From assembly GCA_014860355.1 (NCBI GenBank), contig JACZJV010000170.1, positions 1 through 44,419 of the forward strand: a stretch of DNA of 44,419 nt, read 5' to 3'. Positions 18,452 through 26,268 of the stretch are shown here, piece after piece. This stretch comes from Burkholderiales bacterium (GTDB lineage Bacteria; Pseudomonadota; Gammaproteobacteria; Burkholderiales; SG8-39). The translations under genes were made by a program, and so were the position numbers. The notes beneath the pieces are model-generated. The model was not told the origin of the DNA and ran no database searches. It saw only the letters and a program-made list of their open reading frames with translations. The first letter of the stretch is position 1. The number at the start of each line of letters is the position of its first letter.

Positions 18452-19929
18452 GGACTGAGCTCCAAAGCAAAGACGTGATGGGACCACGCCTGCAGATCGA
18501 GATAGAGACCGCGCCCGGATAATTCGCTGCCGTCGCGGACATAGCTGTCTGTGCCGAGCAAATCCGCCAACTGCACCGACCGGTTTTTGATTTCTGGAAA
18601 AGGCAGCTGCAGATAACACTGGCTAGCATGGGATGCGTAGTTCACGACTATCAGCATGCGCTCGTTGTCGCGCCCCGTCCAGGCATGGGCGATGAAAGCA
18701 TCCGAGGAGCCGTTCCCCTCCCAGGCCGGCCGGCAGGACAGCGCCTGCCATTCCCCGCTTCTGGCGACGGGCTTGCGCAGGACCTCGAGCAATCGTGCGT
18801 AGAATGCTTCGAGCTCCCGCTCAGGAGATTCTTCCGGCGCCCGCACGAGATGCGGCGAGATCCGTTGCTTCCGGCCTTCGAACTGTCCCTGGTGAAAAAA
18901 GCGCAGGCCCGGGATGAAATAGCTGATCACCGCCGCGGCCTTGTGCACGCGCACATCGAAGGCCGCCGCAGCGCGGGGTTCGTCGTGGTTTTCCAGAAAA
19001 CGCGCGAGCCTGGTCTGATAATCCAGGGCCGCTTGCAGATGCTCGCGCACCGGCCGCGCCTGGCCCTCGCGCAAGCGGTCGTAGAGCCGCTTGTCGTAGG
19101 TGTAGTCGAAGCCCTGTTGCTGCATGGTCCATTCCAGGTCCCAATAAACCTCGGCCATGAGGCGGAACTGCGGATGCTTGCGCCGCACGGATTCGATCGC
19201 CCTGGGCCAGAACAGCTCGGCGCGCCGGCCCCAGGTGCTTTCGAACACCTCGGGCAGGACCAGCATGGCCATGTCGCAGCGCACACCGTCGCATTGCGCG
19301 GCGATGCGCGCGAGCTCGCCGGTCATCGCCTGCTGCAGATCCGGGTTGGCGTAGTCGAGCTGCACCGTATCGGGCCAGCCGTCGAAATACGGATCGCGGC
19401 CCAAGGCGAGCAGCAGCGGGCCGTTCTTCGATTGCACGCGGCAGTAGTTCTGCGGCGCGCGCGCCAGCTCGGCCTCGCTGCCATGGACGAAATACTCCGG
19501 GTGCGCGTCTATCCACGGGTGATCCGGCGCCATGTGGTTCGGCACGAAGTCGAGCATCAGCTTCAGGCCGCGCTGTTGCAGGCGCTGGCGCAAACGCGCA
19601 AGCGCTTCAGCGCCGCCCAGATCGCGATGCACGCTGTAGTCCTGAATGGCGAAGCCCGAGCCGGCGATGTCTTCTTCCTTCAGGTCGGGCAGCGTAGCCG
19701 CGAATTCGCGCCGCCATTCTGGATTCGCGCGCGAAATCGCCTGCGCCGCCGGGCCGGTCTGCCACACGCTCAGGAACCACACCCAGTCGAATCCCTGCTG
19801 CGCCAACCGGTCCAGTTCGGCGTCCGGGATGTCGTCCAGCAGCGCGCGCCTGCCCAGTGCACCGGAGAGCCGCGTCAACCAGACGCGCGTGTTGACCTGA
19901 TAGAGGGAAGGATGCAGCGCTTGCGTCAC
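18448..19929 (-). CDS. GH13 alpha-amylase-family glycoside hydrolase
   Basis: A 493-aa retaining alpha-glucosidase or transglycosidase of family GH13, without signal peptide. Conserved regions: LDFVPNH (126-132, region I), GVRCDMAML with nucleophile Asp219 (region II), LMAEVYW with acid/base Glu260 (region III) and FLENHDEPR with His315/Asp316 (region IV). The C-terminal part (from about 420) is a beta-sandwich domain. The subfamily, and so substrate (maltodextrin, trehalose, sucrose, glucosyl-polyol), cannot be told. The start is a GTG at 19929 overlapping the TGA of the GH63 gene (GTGA); the frame stays open to 20439, but that stretch is inside GH63. Confidence 0.88.
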   Translation of the reverse strand: MTQALHPSLYQVNTRVWLTRLSGALGRRALLDDIPDAELDRLAQQGFDWVWFLSVWQTGPAAQAISRANPEWRREFAATLPDLKEEDIAGSGFAIQDYSVHRDLGGAEALARLRQRLQQRGLKLMLDFVPNHMAPDHPWIDAHPEYFVHGSEAELARAPQNYCRVQSKNGPLLLALGRDPYFDGWPDTVQLDYANPDLQQAMTGELARIAAQCDGVRCDMAMLVLPEVFESTWGRRAELFWPRAIESVRRKHPQFRLMAEVYWDLEWTMQQQGFDYTYDKRLYDRLREGQARPVREHLQAALDYQTRLARFLENHDEPRAAAAFDVRVHKAAAVISYFIPGLRFFHQGQFEGRKQRISPHLVRAPEESPERELEAFYARLLEVLRKPVARSGEWQALSCRPAWEGNGSSDAFIAHAWTGRDNERMLIVVNYASHASQCYLQLPFPEIKNRSVQLADLLGTDSYVRDGSELSGRGLYLDLQAWSHHVFALELSP

Positions 19930-22655
19930 GTTTTCTTCGCCGGATTGGCCTTGCCGCTCACGCTTCTTGCCTTGCCCTGGTCGAGCGCCATCTGCGCATC
20001 GGTCGTCGCCAGCAGATGCATGATGCGCGCGATCGCCCCGGTCCATCCCGTCTGGTGGCTCGCACCTACCCCCGCACCGGTGTCGCCGTGGAAATACTCG
20101 TAAAACAGGGGGTAGTCCTTCCAATGGGGATCGTTCTGAAATTTTTCCGAGGTCCCGTGCACAGGCCGTTTTCCGTGCTCGTCCCTTAGGAAAATGCTGG
20201 ACAGCCGCCGCCCGAGCTCCTGCGCCACCTGGTAGAGGTTCATCTGCCTGCCTGATCCGGTCGGGCATTCGATGGTGAATGCGTCCCCGTAGTACAGGTA
20301 GTACTGCAGCAGCGCGCGCAGTATCAGCATATTGACCGGCATCCATACCGGGCCGCGCCAGTTCGAATTGCCGCCGAACATGCCGCTGTCCCCCTCCCCC
20401 GGGACATAGGCTACCCGCAGTTCCTGCTCGCCGACCCAATAGCTGTAAGGGTGATCCTGGTGGATGCGCGAGAGGGCGCGGATGCCGTAGGGGCCGAGAA
20501 ACTCGTTCTCGTCGAGCATGACCGCCAGCACCCGGCGCAGATTGGTTTCGTTCAGTATCGATCCCAGGCGCCGCTCCTTATGGCCGGTTTTCATCGGGTC
20601 ATGAATGAAACCCGTCAATTCCGGATATTCCTGCAGACGCTTCTGAATGGCCGGCGCAATCTCGGGGTATTTCTCGGTCAGCTTCCCTTCGAATATGGTC
20701 ACCGCGCAAAACGGCAGCAGCCCGACCATGGAGCGCACCTTCAGGCGTTGGCTGCCCCCGTCCGGCAGGCGCAGCACATCGTAGAAGAAGCCGTCCTGCT
20801 CGTCCCACATGCCGCATTCCTCGCTCGGCCGGATCATGCCCGAGGCAATCATGAGAAAGTGCCCAACGAATTTGACGGTGATATCGATATAGGCCGGATT
20901 GTTCATCGCCAGTTCGGCGCCGATCTCGACCATGTTCTGGCAGAACAGCACCATCCAGGCGGTGCCGTCGGCCTGTTCCAGATAGCCGCCGGTGGGCAGG
21001 GGGCTGGACCGGTCGAACACCCCGATATTGTCCAAGCCCAGGAATCCGCCTTCGAAGGCATTGTTCCCGGCGCGATCCTTGCGGTTCACCCACCAGTTGA
21101 AGTTGAGCATCAGCTTGTGGAAGGAGCGCTCCAGCCAGACGATGTCGCCCTTGCCGGAATTCGCCTTTTCCACCAGGTAGGTGTAGATCGTCGACCAGGC
21201 ATGCACCGGGGGATTCACGTCGCCGAAATTCCACTCATAGGCGGGGATCTGACCATTGGGATGCATGTAACGGCCCTTCAGCATGCATTCCAGCTGGTCC
21301 TTGCCGAAGTCCTGATCGACCAGGGTCAGCGCCGTGACATGGAAAGCCAGATCCCAGGCGGCGTACCAGGGATATTCCCATTTGTCCGGCATCGAAATGA
21401 TGTCCGCGTTATTCATGTGACCCCAGTGGCCGTTGCGGATGGGGCGCTGATTCTGCCTGCGCGGCTGGATGCCGTGCTGTTTGAGCCAGCGGCCGACGTC
21501 GTAGTTGAAGAACTGCTTGGACCAGAGCATCCCGGCCAGGGCCTGGCGCATCACCAGGGCTTCGTCGGGGCTGGATGAGGGAGGAATGACGCCTGCGTAG
21601 AATTCATCGGCTTCCGCAATGCGTGTCCTGAACACGGATTCGAACGCCGCGCCGAAATAGTCGCCCAGCGCTGTTGCTGATTTCTTTATCGGCTGGTCGC
21701 TGAGCCGCAGGCGTAGCGTGCGCGATTCTCCGGCACCCAGCGTGAGCGGGTAATGGGCGGTGACTTTCGTTCCCGTTTTCTCGGGGTTGACTGCACCTTT
21801 CCTGTCGTGAACGACAAAGTTGTTGATGCCGTCCTTCACGTAGGGCGTGGGATTGGCTGTGGCGAACAGCCGCTCGGAATTGGTTTCATTTTCCGTGAAC
21901 AGCAGCGCCGCCGCGCCTTCCGCGCAAAAGTAGCGATCCCCGAGCTCGCGATGCGACAGCGCGGCGATCGCCCCGGTCTTGTCCTGGGCCAGCTGACGCA
22001 TGCCGGGACGGGCCACATCGCCTCCCCAGGACCAGTCGTTGCGAAACCAGAGCGTGGGCAGGAGTTGCAGCGCCGCCGCTTCCGGCCCGCGGTTATGCAC
22101 CGTGATCTGGATCAGCATGTCCTCCGGCGACGCTTTGGCGTATTCCACGAACACATCGAAATAGCGGTCCTCATCGAAAACGCCGGTGTCGAGCAGTTCG
22201 TATTCCGGTCTGCCGCGGCCGCGATCACGGTTGGTCACGACCAGATCGTCATAGGGATAGGCCGCCTGCGGATATTTGTACAGATACTTCATATAGGAAT
22301 GCGTGGGCGTCGAGTCCACATAGAAGTAATACTCCTTGACGTCTTCGCCGTGATTTCCCTCCGGACCGGTGAGTCCGAACAGGCGCTCCTTCACGATCGG
22401 GTCTTTGCCGTTCCAGAGCGCCAGCGCGAAGCAAAGCTGCTGCTTCTCGTCGGAGATGCCGGCGAGGCCGTCTTCGCCCCACTGGTAGGCGCGCGAGCGG
22501 GCATGGTCGTGCGGGAAGTAATTCCAGGCGTCGCCGCCTTCGCTATAGTCCTCGCGCACGGTGCCCCACTGACGCTCGCTCAGGTAGGGGCCCCATTTCT
22601 TCCAGGCGGCTTGCTTCGTCTTGGCTTCGTCAAGACGGGATTGTTCGGCATTCAT
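19926..22655 (-). CDS. GH63-like glucosidase (MGH1-type), 909 aa
   Basis: A large glycoside hydrolase with an (alpha/alpha)6 barrel, related to GH63 processing glucosidases and to mannosyl-/glucosylglycerate hydrolases. The N-terminus carries the family block WGPYLSERQWGTVREDYS (21-38). The barrel contains YPWYAAWDLAFHVTAL, YEWNFGDVNPPVHAW (likely catalytic Asp), NWRGPVWMPVNMLI and a late GASHQTGWTG. No export signal, so it acts in the cytoplasm on an imported or internally made alpha-glucoside. ATG 22655 is preceded by GGAGACC. It is the first gene of the minus-strand sugar cluster and overlaps the GH13 start by 4 bases. The substrate is unknown; glucosylglycerate-type osmolytes and storage glucans are candidates. 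Confidence 0.88.
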   Translation of the reverse strand: MNAEQSRLDEAKTKQAAWKKWGPYLSERQWGTVREDYSEGGDAWNYFPHDHARSRAYQWGEDGLAGISDEKQQLCFALALWNGKDPIVKERLFGLTGPEGNHGEDVKEYYFYVDSTPTHSYMKYLYKYPQAAYPYDDLVVTNRDRGRGRPEYELLDTGVFDEDRYFDVFVEYAKASPEDMLIQITVHNRGPEAAALQLLPTLWFRNDWSWGGDVARPGMRQLAQDKTGAIAALSHRELGDRYFCAEGAAALLFTENETNSERLFATANPTPYVKDGINNFVVHDRKGAVNPEKTGTKVTAHYPLTLGAGESRTLRLRLSDQPIKKSATALGDYFGAAFESVFRTRIAEADEFYAGVIPPSSSPDEALVMRQALAGMLWSKQFFNYDVGRWLKQHGIQPRRQNQRPIRNGHWGHMNNADIISMPDKWEYPWYAAWDLAFHVTALTLVDQDFGKDQLECMLKGRYMHPNGQIPAYEWNFGDVNPPVHAWSTIYTYLVEKANSGKGDIVWLERSFHKLMLNFNWWVNRKDRAGNNAFEGGFLGLDNIGVFDRSSPLPTGGYLEQADGTAWMVLFCQNMVEIGAELAMNNPAYIDITVKFVGHFLMIASGMIRPSEECGMWDEQDGFFYDVLRLPDGGSQRLKVRSMVGLLPFCAVTIFEGKLTEKYPEIAPAIQKRLQEYPELTGFIHDPMKTGHKERRLGSILNETNLRRVLAVMLDENEFLGPYGIRALSRIHQDHPYSYWVGEQELRVAYVPGEGDSGMFGGNSNWRGPVWMPVNMLILRALLQYYLYYGDAFTIECPTGSGRQMNLYQVAQELGRRLSSIFLRDEHGKRPVHGTSEKFQNDPHWKDYPLFYEYFHGDTGAGVGASHQTGWTGAIARIMHLLATTDAQMALDQGKARSVSGKANPAKKT

Positions 22656-22735
22656 CGTTGGTCTCCAAATATAGCCACGAGTCCATCATGCGCATTGCCA
22701 CGACAGATTTTTCCGCGGTCCTGCAAATCCTGCGT

Positions 22736-22756
22736 CGGCCGCCGCAGTGGCGGCCG
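22736..22756 (-). terminator. GC-rich hairpin between flavoprotein gene and GH63 gene
   Basis: A perfect 8-bp inverted repeat (CGGCCGCC, 22736-22743; GGCGGCCG, 22749-22756) with a 5-nt loop lies 26 bp after the stop of the molybdoenzyme flavoprotein gene and about 80 bp before the GH63 start. It lacks an immediate T-tract, so termination is plausible but incomplete read-through is possible. Confidence 0.45.
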
Positions 22757-22781
22757 ATGTCACTCTACCTTGTCTGCGCGT

Positions 22782-25742
22782 TTAACGGTCGATGGTCTCC
22801 ACCGCGGGCCGATCGCCCCGCTCGCGCGCGCTGGCCGGGCTGATCTCCCGGTCCAGGTGGGCGGCCATGTGCTGCGGCAGGCGCCTGCGGACGTACTCGC
22901 GGTGGGCCGGCGTCTGCGCAGGCATACCGGCCTCGCTGTAGCTGAATAGCGGCTGTTCACACACCACGGTGCCCGTGATGACGGTGCGCCGCACGCCGCC
23001 CTGATCCTCGAGGCGGATCGCGCCGGTCGGGCACACCTGGGTGCAGGCGCCGCAGCCGATGCACAGCTGCGCTGCCCGGGTGAAGTCGAAGTAGGCAAGC
23101 CGGCCTGCGCCGGTGTCGCCCATGCGCAGCGCCTCTACACCCATTTCGCTGCAGGCGGCCATGCACATGCCGCAGCCGATGCAGACGTCGCAGCGCAGGC
23201 AGCGGCGCACTTCGTCCTGCGCCATCGCGTCGCTGAGGCCCTCTTCGATGCGCACGTAGTTGCCTACGCCCAGCACCTCCTCGACGCTTTTTTCGGGCAT
23301 CGCGGCCCGCCGGCGATGGGAACGATCGCGGGCTTCGACTAGCAGCGGAATCACCTCTGCGCGGCGCACCGGCGTGCCGGTTGCGGTGTCCATGGTCACC
23401 CCGCGCAGCCAGGCATCGATGGCCGCAGCCGCGATCTTGCCGGCGCGTATCGCCTCCACCGCCGTGCGCGGGCCCTGCTGCCCGTCGCCGCCGGCGAACA
23501 CGCCCGGTACATTGGTCATCAGGGTCTTCGGGTCGGCGACGATGAAGCCGCGCGTGCTTTCCACGCCGCTGCCCTCGAGGATCGTCAAGTCGGTCCCCTG
23601 GCCGGTGGCGAGGATCACGTGATCGACCTCCAGCGTGAGCAGGCGCGCGGCGTCGAATTTCGGATCGAAGCGGCTGCTCGCGTCCTTGACCTGCTCGCAA
23701 AACTGGAACACCGCCTCGCCCTCTTCCTCAATGCGCAGCGGTCCCCAACCGGGCCGCAACTGCACGCCCTCGGCGACCGCAAGCTCGATCTCGTTGGGAC
23801 TGGCCGGCATCTCGCGGCGCTTTTCCAGCGAAACCAGGTCGACCTGCTGCGCGCCCTGGCGCAGCGCCGTCAGGGCTACGTCGATGGCGACGTTGCCGCC
23901 GCCGATGACGACCACGCGCGGCCCGACACGCGCCCTCTCGCCGCTGCGCACGGCGCGCAGGAAGTCGATGCCGCCGAGCACGAAGGGATGGTGCGCGCCT
24001 TCGATCGGCAGCATGCGCGCCTTCTGCGTGCCCAGACCGAGGAACACGGCGTCGTAGTCCTTGCGGAAAACATCGAGGCTGCCGACCGCAGCGCCGGTGT
24101 GGATGGCGATGCCCAGCACGCGGATCTGCTCGAGTTCCTGCTCGAGCAGCTCGGGCGGCAGGCGATAGGCCGGAATGCCATAGCGCAGCATTCCGCCGGC
24201 GTGTTCCTGCGCTTCGAAGATCTCGACCTGATGCCCGCAGGTACGCAGGTAATACGCAGCCGTGAGGCCGGCCGGGCCGGCGCCGACGATGCCGACGCGT
24301 TTGCCCGAGTCAAGCGCGATCGCGGGTCGCGGATAACCCCCGTTGGCGAGGCAATGCTCGGCCGCCTTGGCCTTCAGCGGCCGGATGAACACGGCGCCGT
24401 CGTAGCTGCCGCGCACGCAGGCCGATTCGCAGGGCGCCGGACAGACCAGGCCACAGGTCAGCGGCAGCGGATTGTCGCGCCGGATGACCTCGATGGTTGC
24501 ACGATAATCGCCATGGCCGAGGTGGGCCATGAAGCTCGGGATGTCGATATTGGCCGGACAGGTGCGATGGCAGGGCGCCGCATTGCGTTCCAGGCACAAC
24601 CCCTCGGGGCAGGACTCGCGCCGCACATGGCGCTCCCACTGCTCGCGGTAGTAGCGCAGCGAACTGGCCAGCGGCCAGGCCGCCGCCAGGCCCTGGGTGG
24701 CGAGTGCTAGCGCAACGTCGTCCAGCGCGGCGAGATGTCCCGCGTCGCCGCGACCCAGGGTAATCGCGGTGGTAAGGCGCGCTACCCGCGCCAGCAGGCC
24801 GCGCACCTCTGCCGATTCGCCTTCGGCCAGTTGCCAATGGCGGTAGAGCGCGCGCCGGGTCTGCTTCACCACGCATACGCCGGCGGCCATCACCATCAGG
24901 CTGGAGGGTGCCGGGACGATGCCTGCGGACGCGAGCGACAGCGGTTCGCAGGACAGATCCGCCTCGGTGAGCGGCAGGAAACCGCCCATGCCGTCGTCGA
25001 ACACCAGCACCGGGTCCTCGCCTTCGGCCTCGACGCCGCCGCCCCAGTCGTTGATCAGGCGGCGCAGGTTCCCGGCCCGGGGAAACTCGACCAGACCGCG
25101 CTGCCTGAGGCCGCGCCGCAAGGTCAGCAGGGACGCGTCCAGCCCCGCAGCGCCCGCGAACAGCAGTGCAATGCGGCACCAGGTTTCCGGCGTGTGCACC
25201 AGCCGCGAGGCGTCGCCTGCTGGGCCCTCGGCCCAGCAACTCGGTTTGCAGTCGCGCTCGACCACGAGCCGCCGCTGCGCAACCTTGATATTGGCGAGCG
25301 AGCGGATGGCATCGGCTGCGTTCAGGAACGCCGCTTCGTGACCGATCAGCTCGGGGGGCAGGCGCAATTCGATGGTCAGGCTGTCGCGCAGGCCCGCTGC
25401 GATCAGCACGCCCTCGGCCAGCAGCCAGGGGGCGTGGCTGAGCACGGCGGCCGCGCCGAGCGAGCGCGCGTCGAAAGTGGTCGCGTCGATCACCAGCACC
25501 GAAGGCCCGTGGCCGCGCAGGAAGCGGCGCCAGGCGAGATGGATCGGTTCGCCCGCACCCCCGCATTCGGCCAGGCCCGACTCCTGCAGGCGGCGCAGCC
25601 GCTGCAGGGGCTTCAGGGACTGGGCAAGGGCGAGGCCCGGCAGCGCCTCGGCCAGGGTTGCTGCAGGTGCTACGGCGCCCGACAGGGCGGCCGCATCGGC
25701 GTCCAGCCAGTTCGGCAGCGTCTGTTGCAATGGTGCGCTCAT
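22782..25742 (-). CDS. Flavoprotein subunit: degenerate NuoF-like region + GltD-like oxidoreductase + 2[4Fe-4S] ferredoxin
   Basis: A 986-aa cytoplasmic electron-transfer protein. Residues 75-370 resemble the 51-kDa NuoF subunit (LLAEGVLIAAG, LVHTPETWCRIALLFAG) but lack the glycine-rich FMN/NADH loop and the Cys set of cluster N3, so this part looks catalytically dead. Residues 378-465 carry the Cys-rich N-terminal cluster domain of GltD/DPD proteins (Cys391, 395, 430, 434, 438, 442). Residues 481-780 hold two dinucleotide folds (VGIVGAGPAGLTAA; VVIGGGNVAIDVA) and the FAD block VPGVFAGGDGQQGPRTAVEA. Residues 848-904 hold two CxxCxxCxxxC ferredoxin motifs. It probably moves electrons between NAD(P)H and the molybdoenzyme. 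ATG 25742 has GGGGAAC upstream and lies 10 bp after the ferredoxin-subunit gene. Confidence 0.87.
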   Translation of the reverse strand: MSAPLQQTLPNWLDADAAALSGAVAPAATLAEALPGLALAQSLKPLQRLRRLQESGLAECGGAGEPIHLAWRRFLRGHGPSVLVIDATTFDARSLGAAAVLSHAPWLLAEGVLIAAGLRDSLTIELRLPPELIGHEAAFLNAADAIRSLANIKVAQRRLVVERDCKPSCWAEGPAGDASRLVHTPETWCRIALLFAGAAGLDASLLTLRRGLRQRGLVEFPRAGNLRRLINDWGGGVEAEGEDPVLVFDDGMGGFLPLTEADLSCEPLSLASAGIVPAPSSLMVMAAGVCVVKQTRRALYRHWQLAEGESAEVRGLLARVARLTTAITLGRGDAGHLAALDDVALALATQGLAAAWPLASSLRYYREQWERHVRRESCPEGLCLERNAAPCHRTCPANIDIPSFMAHLGHGDYRATIEVIRRDNPLPLTCGLVCPAPCESACVRGSYDGAVFIRPLKAKAAEHCLANGGYPRPAIALDSGKRVGIVGAGPAGLTAAYYLRTCGHQVEIFEAQEHAGGMLRYGIPAYRLPPELLEQELEQIRVLGIAIHTGAAVGSLDVFRKDYDAVFLGLGTQKARMLPIEGAHHPFVLGGIDFLRAVRSGERARVGPRVVVIGGGNVAIDVALTALRQGAQQVDLVSLEKRREMPASPNEIELAVAEGVQLRPGWGPLRIEEEGEAVFQFCEQVKDASSRFDPKFDAARLLTLEVDHVILATGQGTDLTILEGSGVESTRGFIVADPKTLMTNVPGVFAGGDGQQGPRTAVEAIRAGKIAAAAIDAWLRGVTMDTATGTPVRRAEVIPLLVEARDRSHRRRAAMPEKSVEEVLGVGNYVRIEEGLSDAMAQDEVRRCLRCDVCIGCGMCMAACSEMGVEALRMGDTGAGRLAYFDFTRAAQLCIGCGACTQVCPTGAIRLEDQGGVRRTVITGTVVCEQPLFSYSEAGMPAQTPAHREYVRRRLPQHMAAHLDREISPASARERGDRPAVETIDR

Positions 25743-25752
25743 GGCCGTTCCC

Positions 25753-26268
25753 CTATTCGCCACCCGACTGCTCGGCGAGCAGCCAGCGGGCGTAACGCTC
25801 GCGGCGCGGATCGGGAACTTCATTGGCGACGCCGAAGGACAGGCAGCCGGTCACGCACTTGGTGACGCAGGCGGGCTGCAGACCGGCATCGAGGCGGTCC
25901 TTGCAGTAGTCGCACTTGACGACCTTGTTCGCGGCCGGGTCCCACTGCGGCGTGCCCCAGGGACAGGCGCTGATGCAGGACTTGCAGCCGATGCACAGGC
26001 TGGCCTGGACGAAGACGATGCCGTCCTTCTCGCGCTTTTGCATCGCGCCGGTCGGGCAGGCCTTCATGCACCACGCCTCCTCGCAATGGAAGCAGGGCAT
26101 GAAAGTGTGGCGCACGCGCGGCAGTCCGTCGACTTCGATCGGACCCACCGTTACGATCTTGCAGGGCGACGGACCCGGGCCGAGGCCCTTGTTGCTCTTG
26201 CAGTGCACTTCGCAGGCCTGGCAGCCTATGCAGTTCGCCTCGTCGTGGCGCAGCGCGTACATGCTCAT
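25753..26268 (-). CDS. 4x[4Fe-4S] electron-transfer subunit of molybdoenzyme
   Basis: A 171-aa ferredoxin-like subunit of the HycB/DmsB/PhsB type. Four cluster motifs can be read: Cys13/16/19/23, Cys59/62/67/71, Cys92/95/98/102 and a last set from Cys119, 122, 134, 138 (Cys142 also nearby). It would relay electrons between the Mo subunit and the flavoprotein encoded on either side. There is no signal peptide and no C-terminal membrane anchor, unlike the FdnH type. The ATG start at 26268 overlaps the stop of the Mo-subunit gene (ATGA); GGAGCGAAATC precedes it. Confidence 0.92.
   Translation of the reverse strand: MSMYALRHDEANCIGCQACEVHCKSNKGLGPGPSPCKIVTVGPIEVDGLPRVRHTFMPCFHCEEAWCMKACPTGAMQKREKDGIVFVQASLCIGCKSCISACPWGTPQWDPAANKVVKCDYCKDRLDAGLQPACVTKCVTGCLSFGVANEVPDPRRERYARWLLAEQSGGE

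Noticed and set aside
19930-20439. A possible 170-residue N-terminal extension of the GH13 protein
   Set aside because: It lies entirely inside the GH63 coding region in another frame, and the GTG at 19929 makes a perfect GTGA coupling with the GH63 stop.
22668-22673. TATATT on the minus strand as a -10 box for the GH63 operon
   Set aside because: Only 12 bp separate it from the start codon, so transcription would begin within the ribosome-binding site, and no -35 box is at a proper distance.
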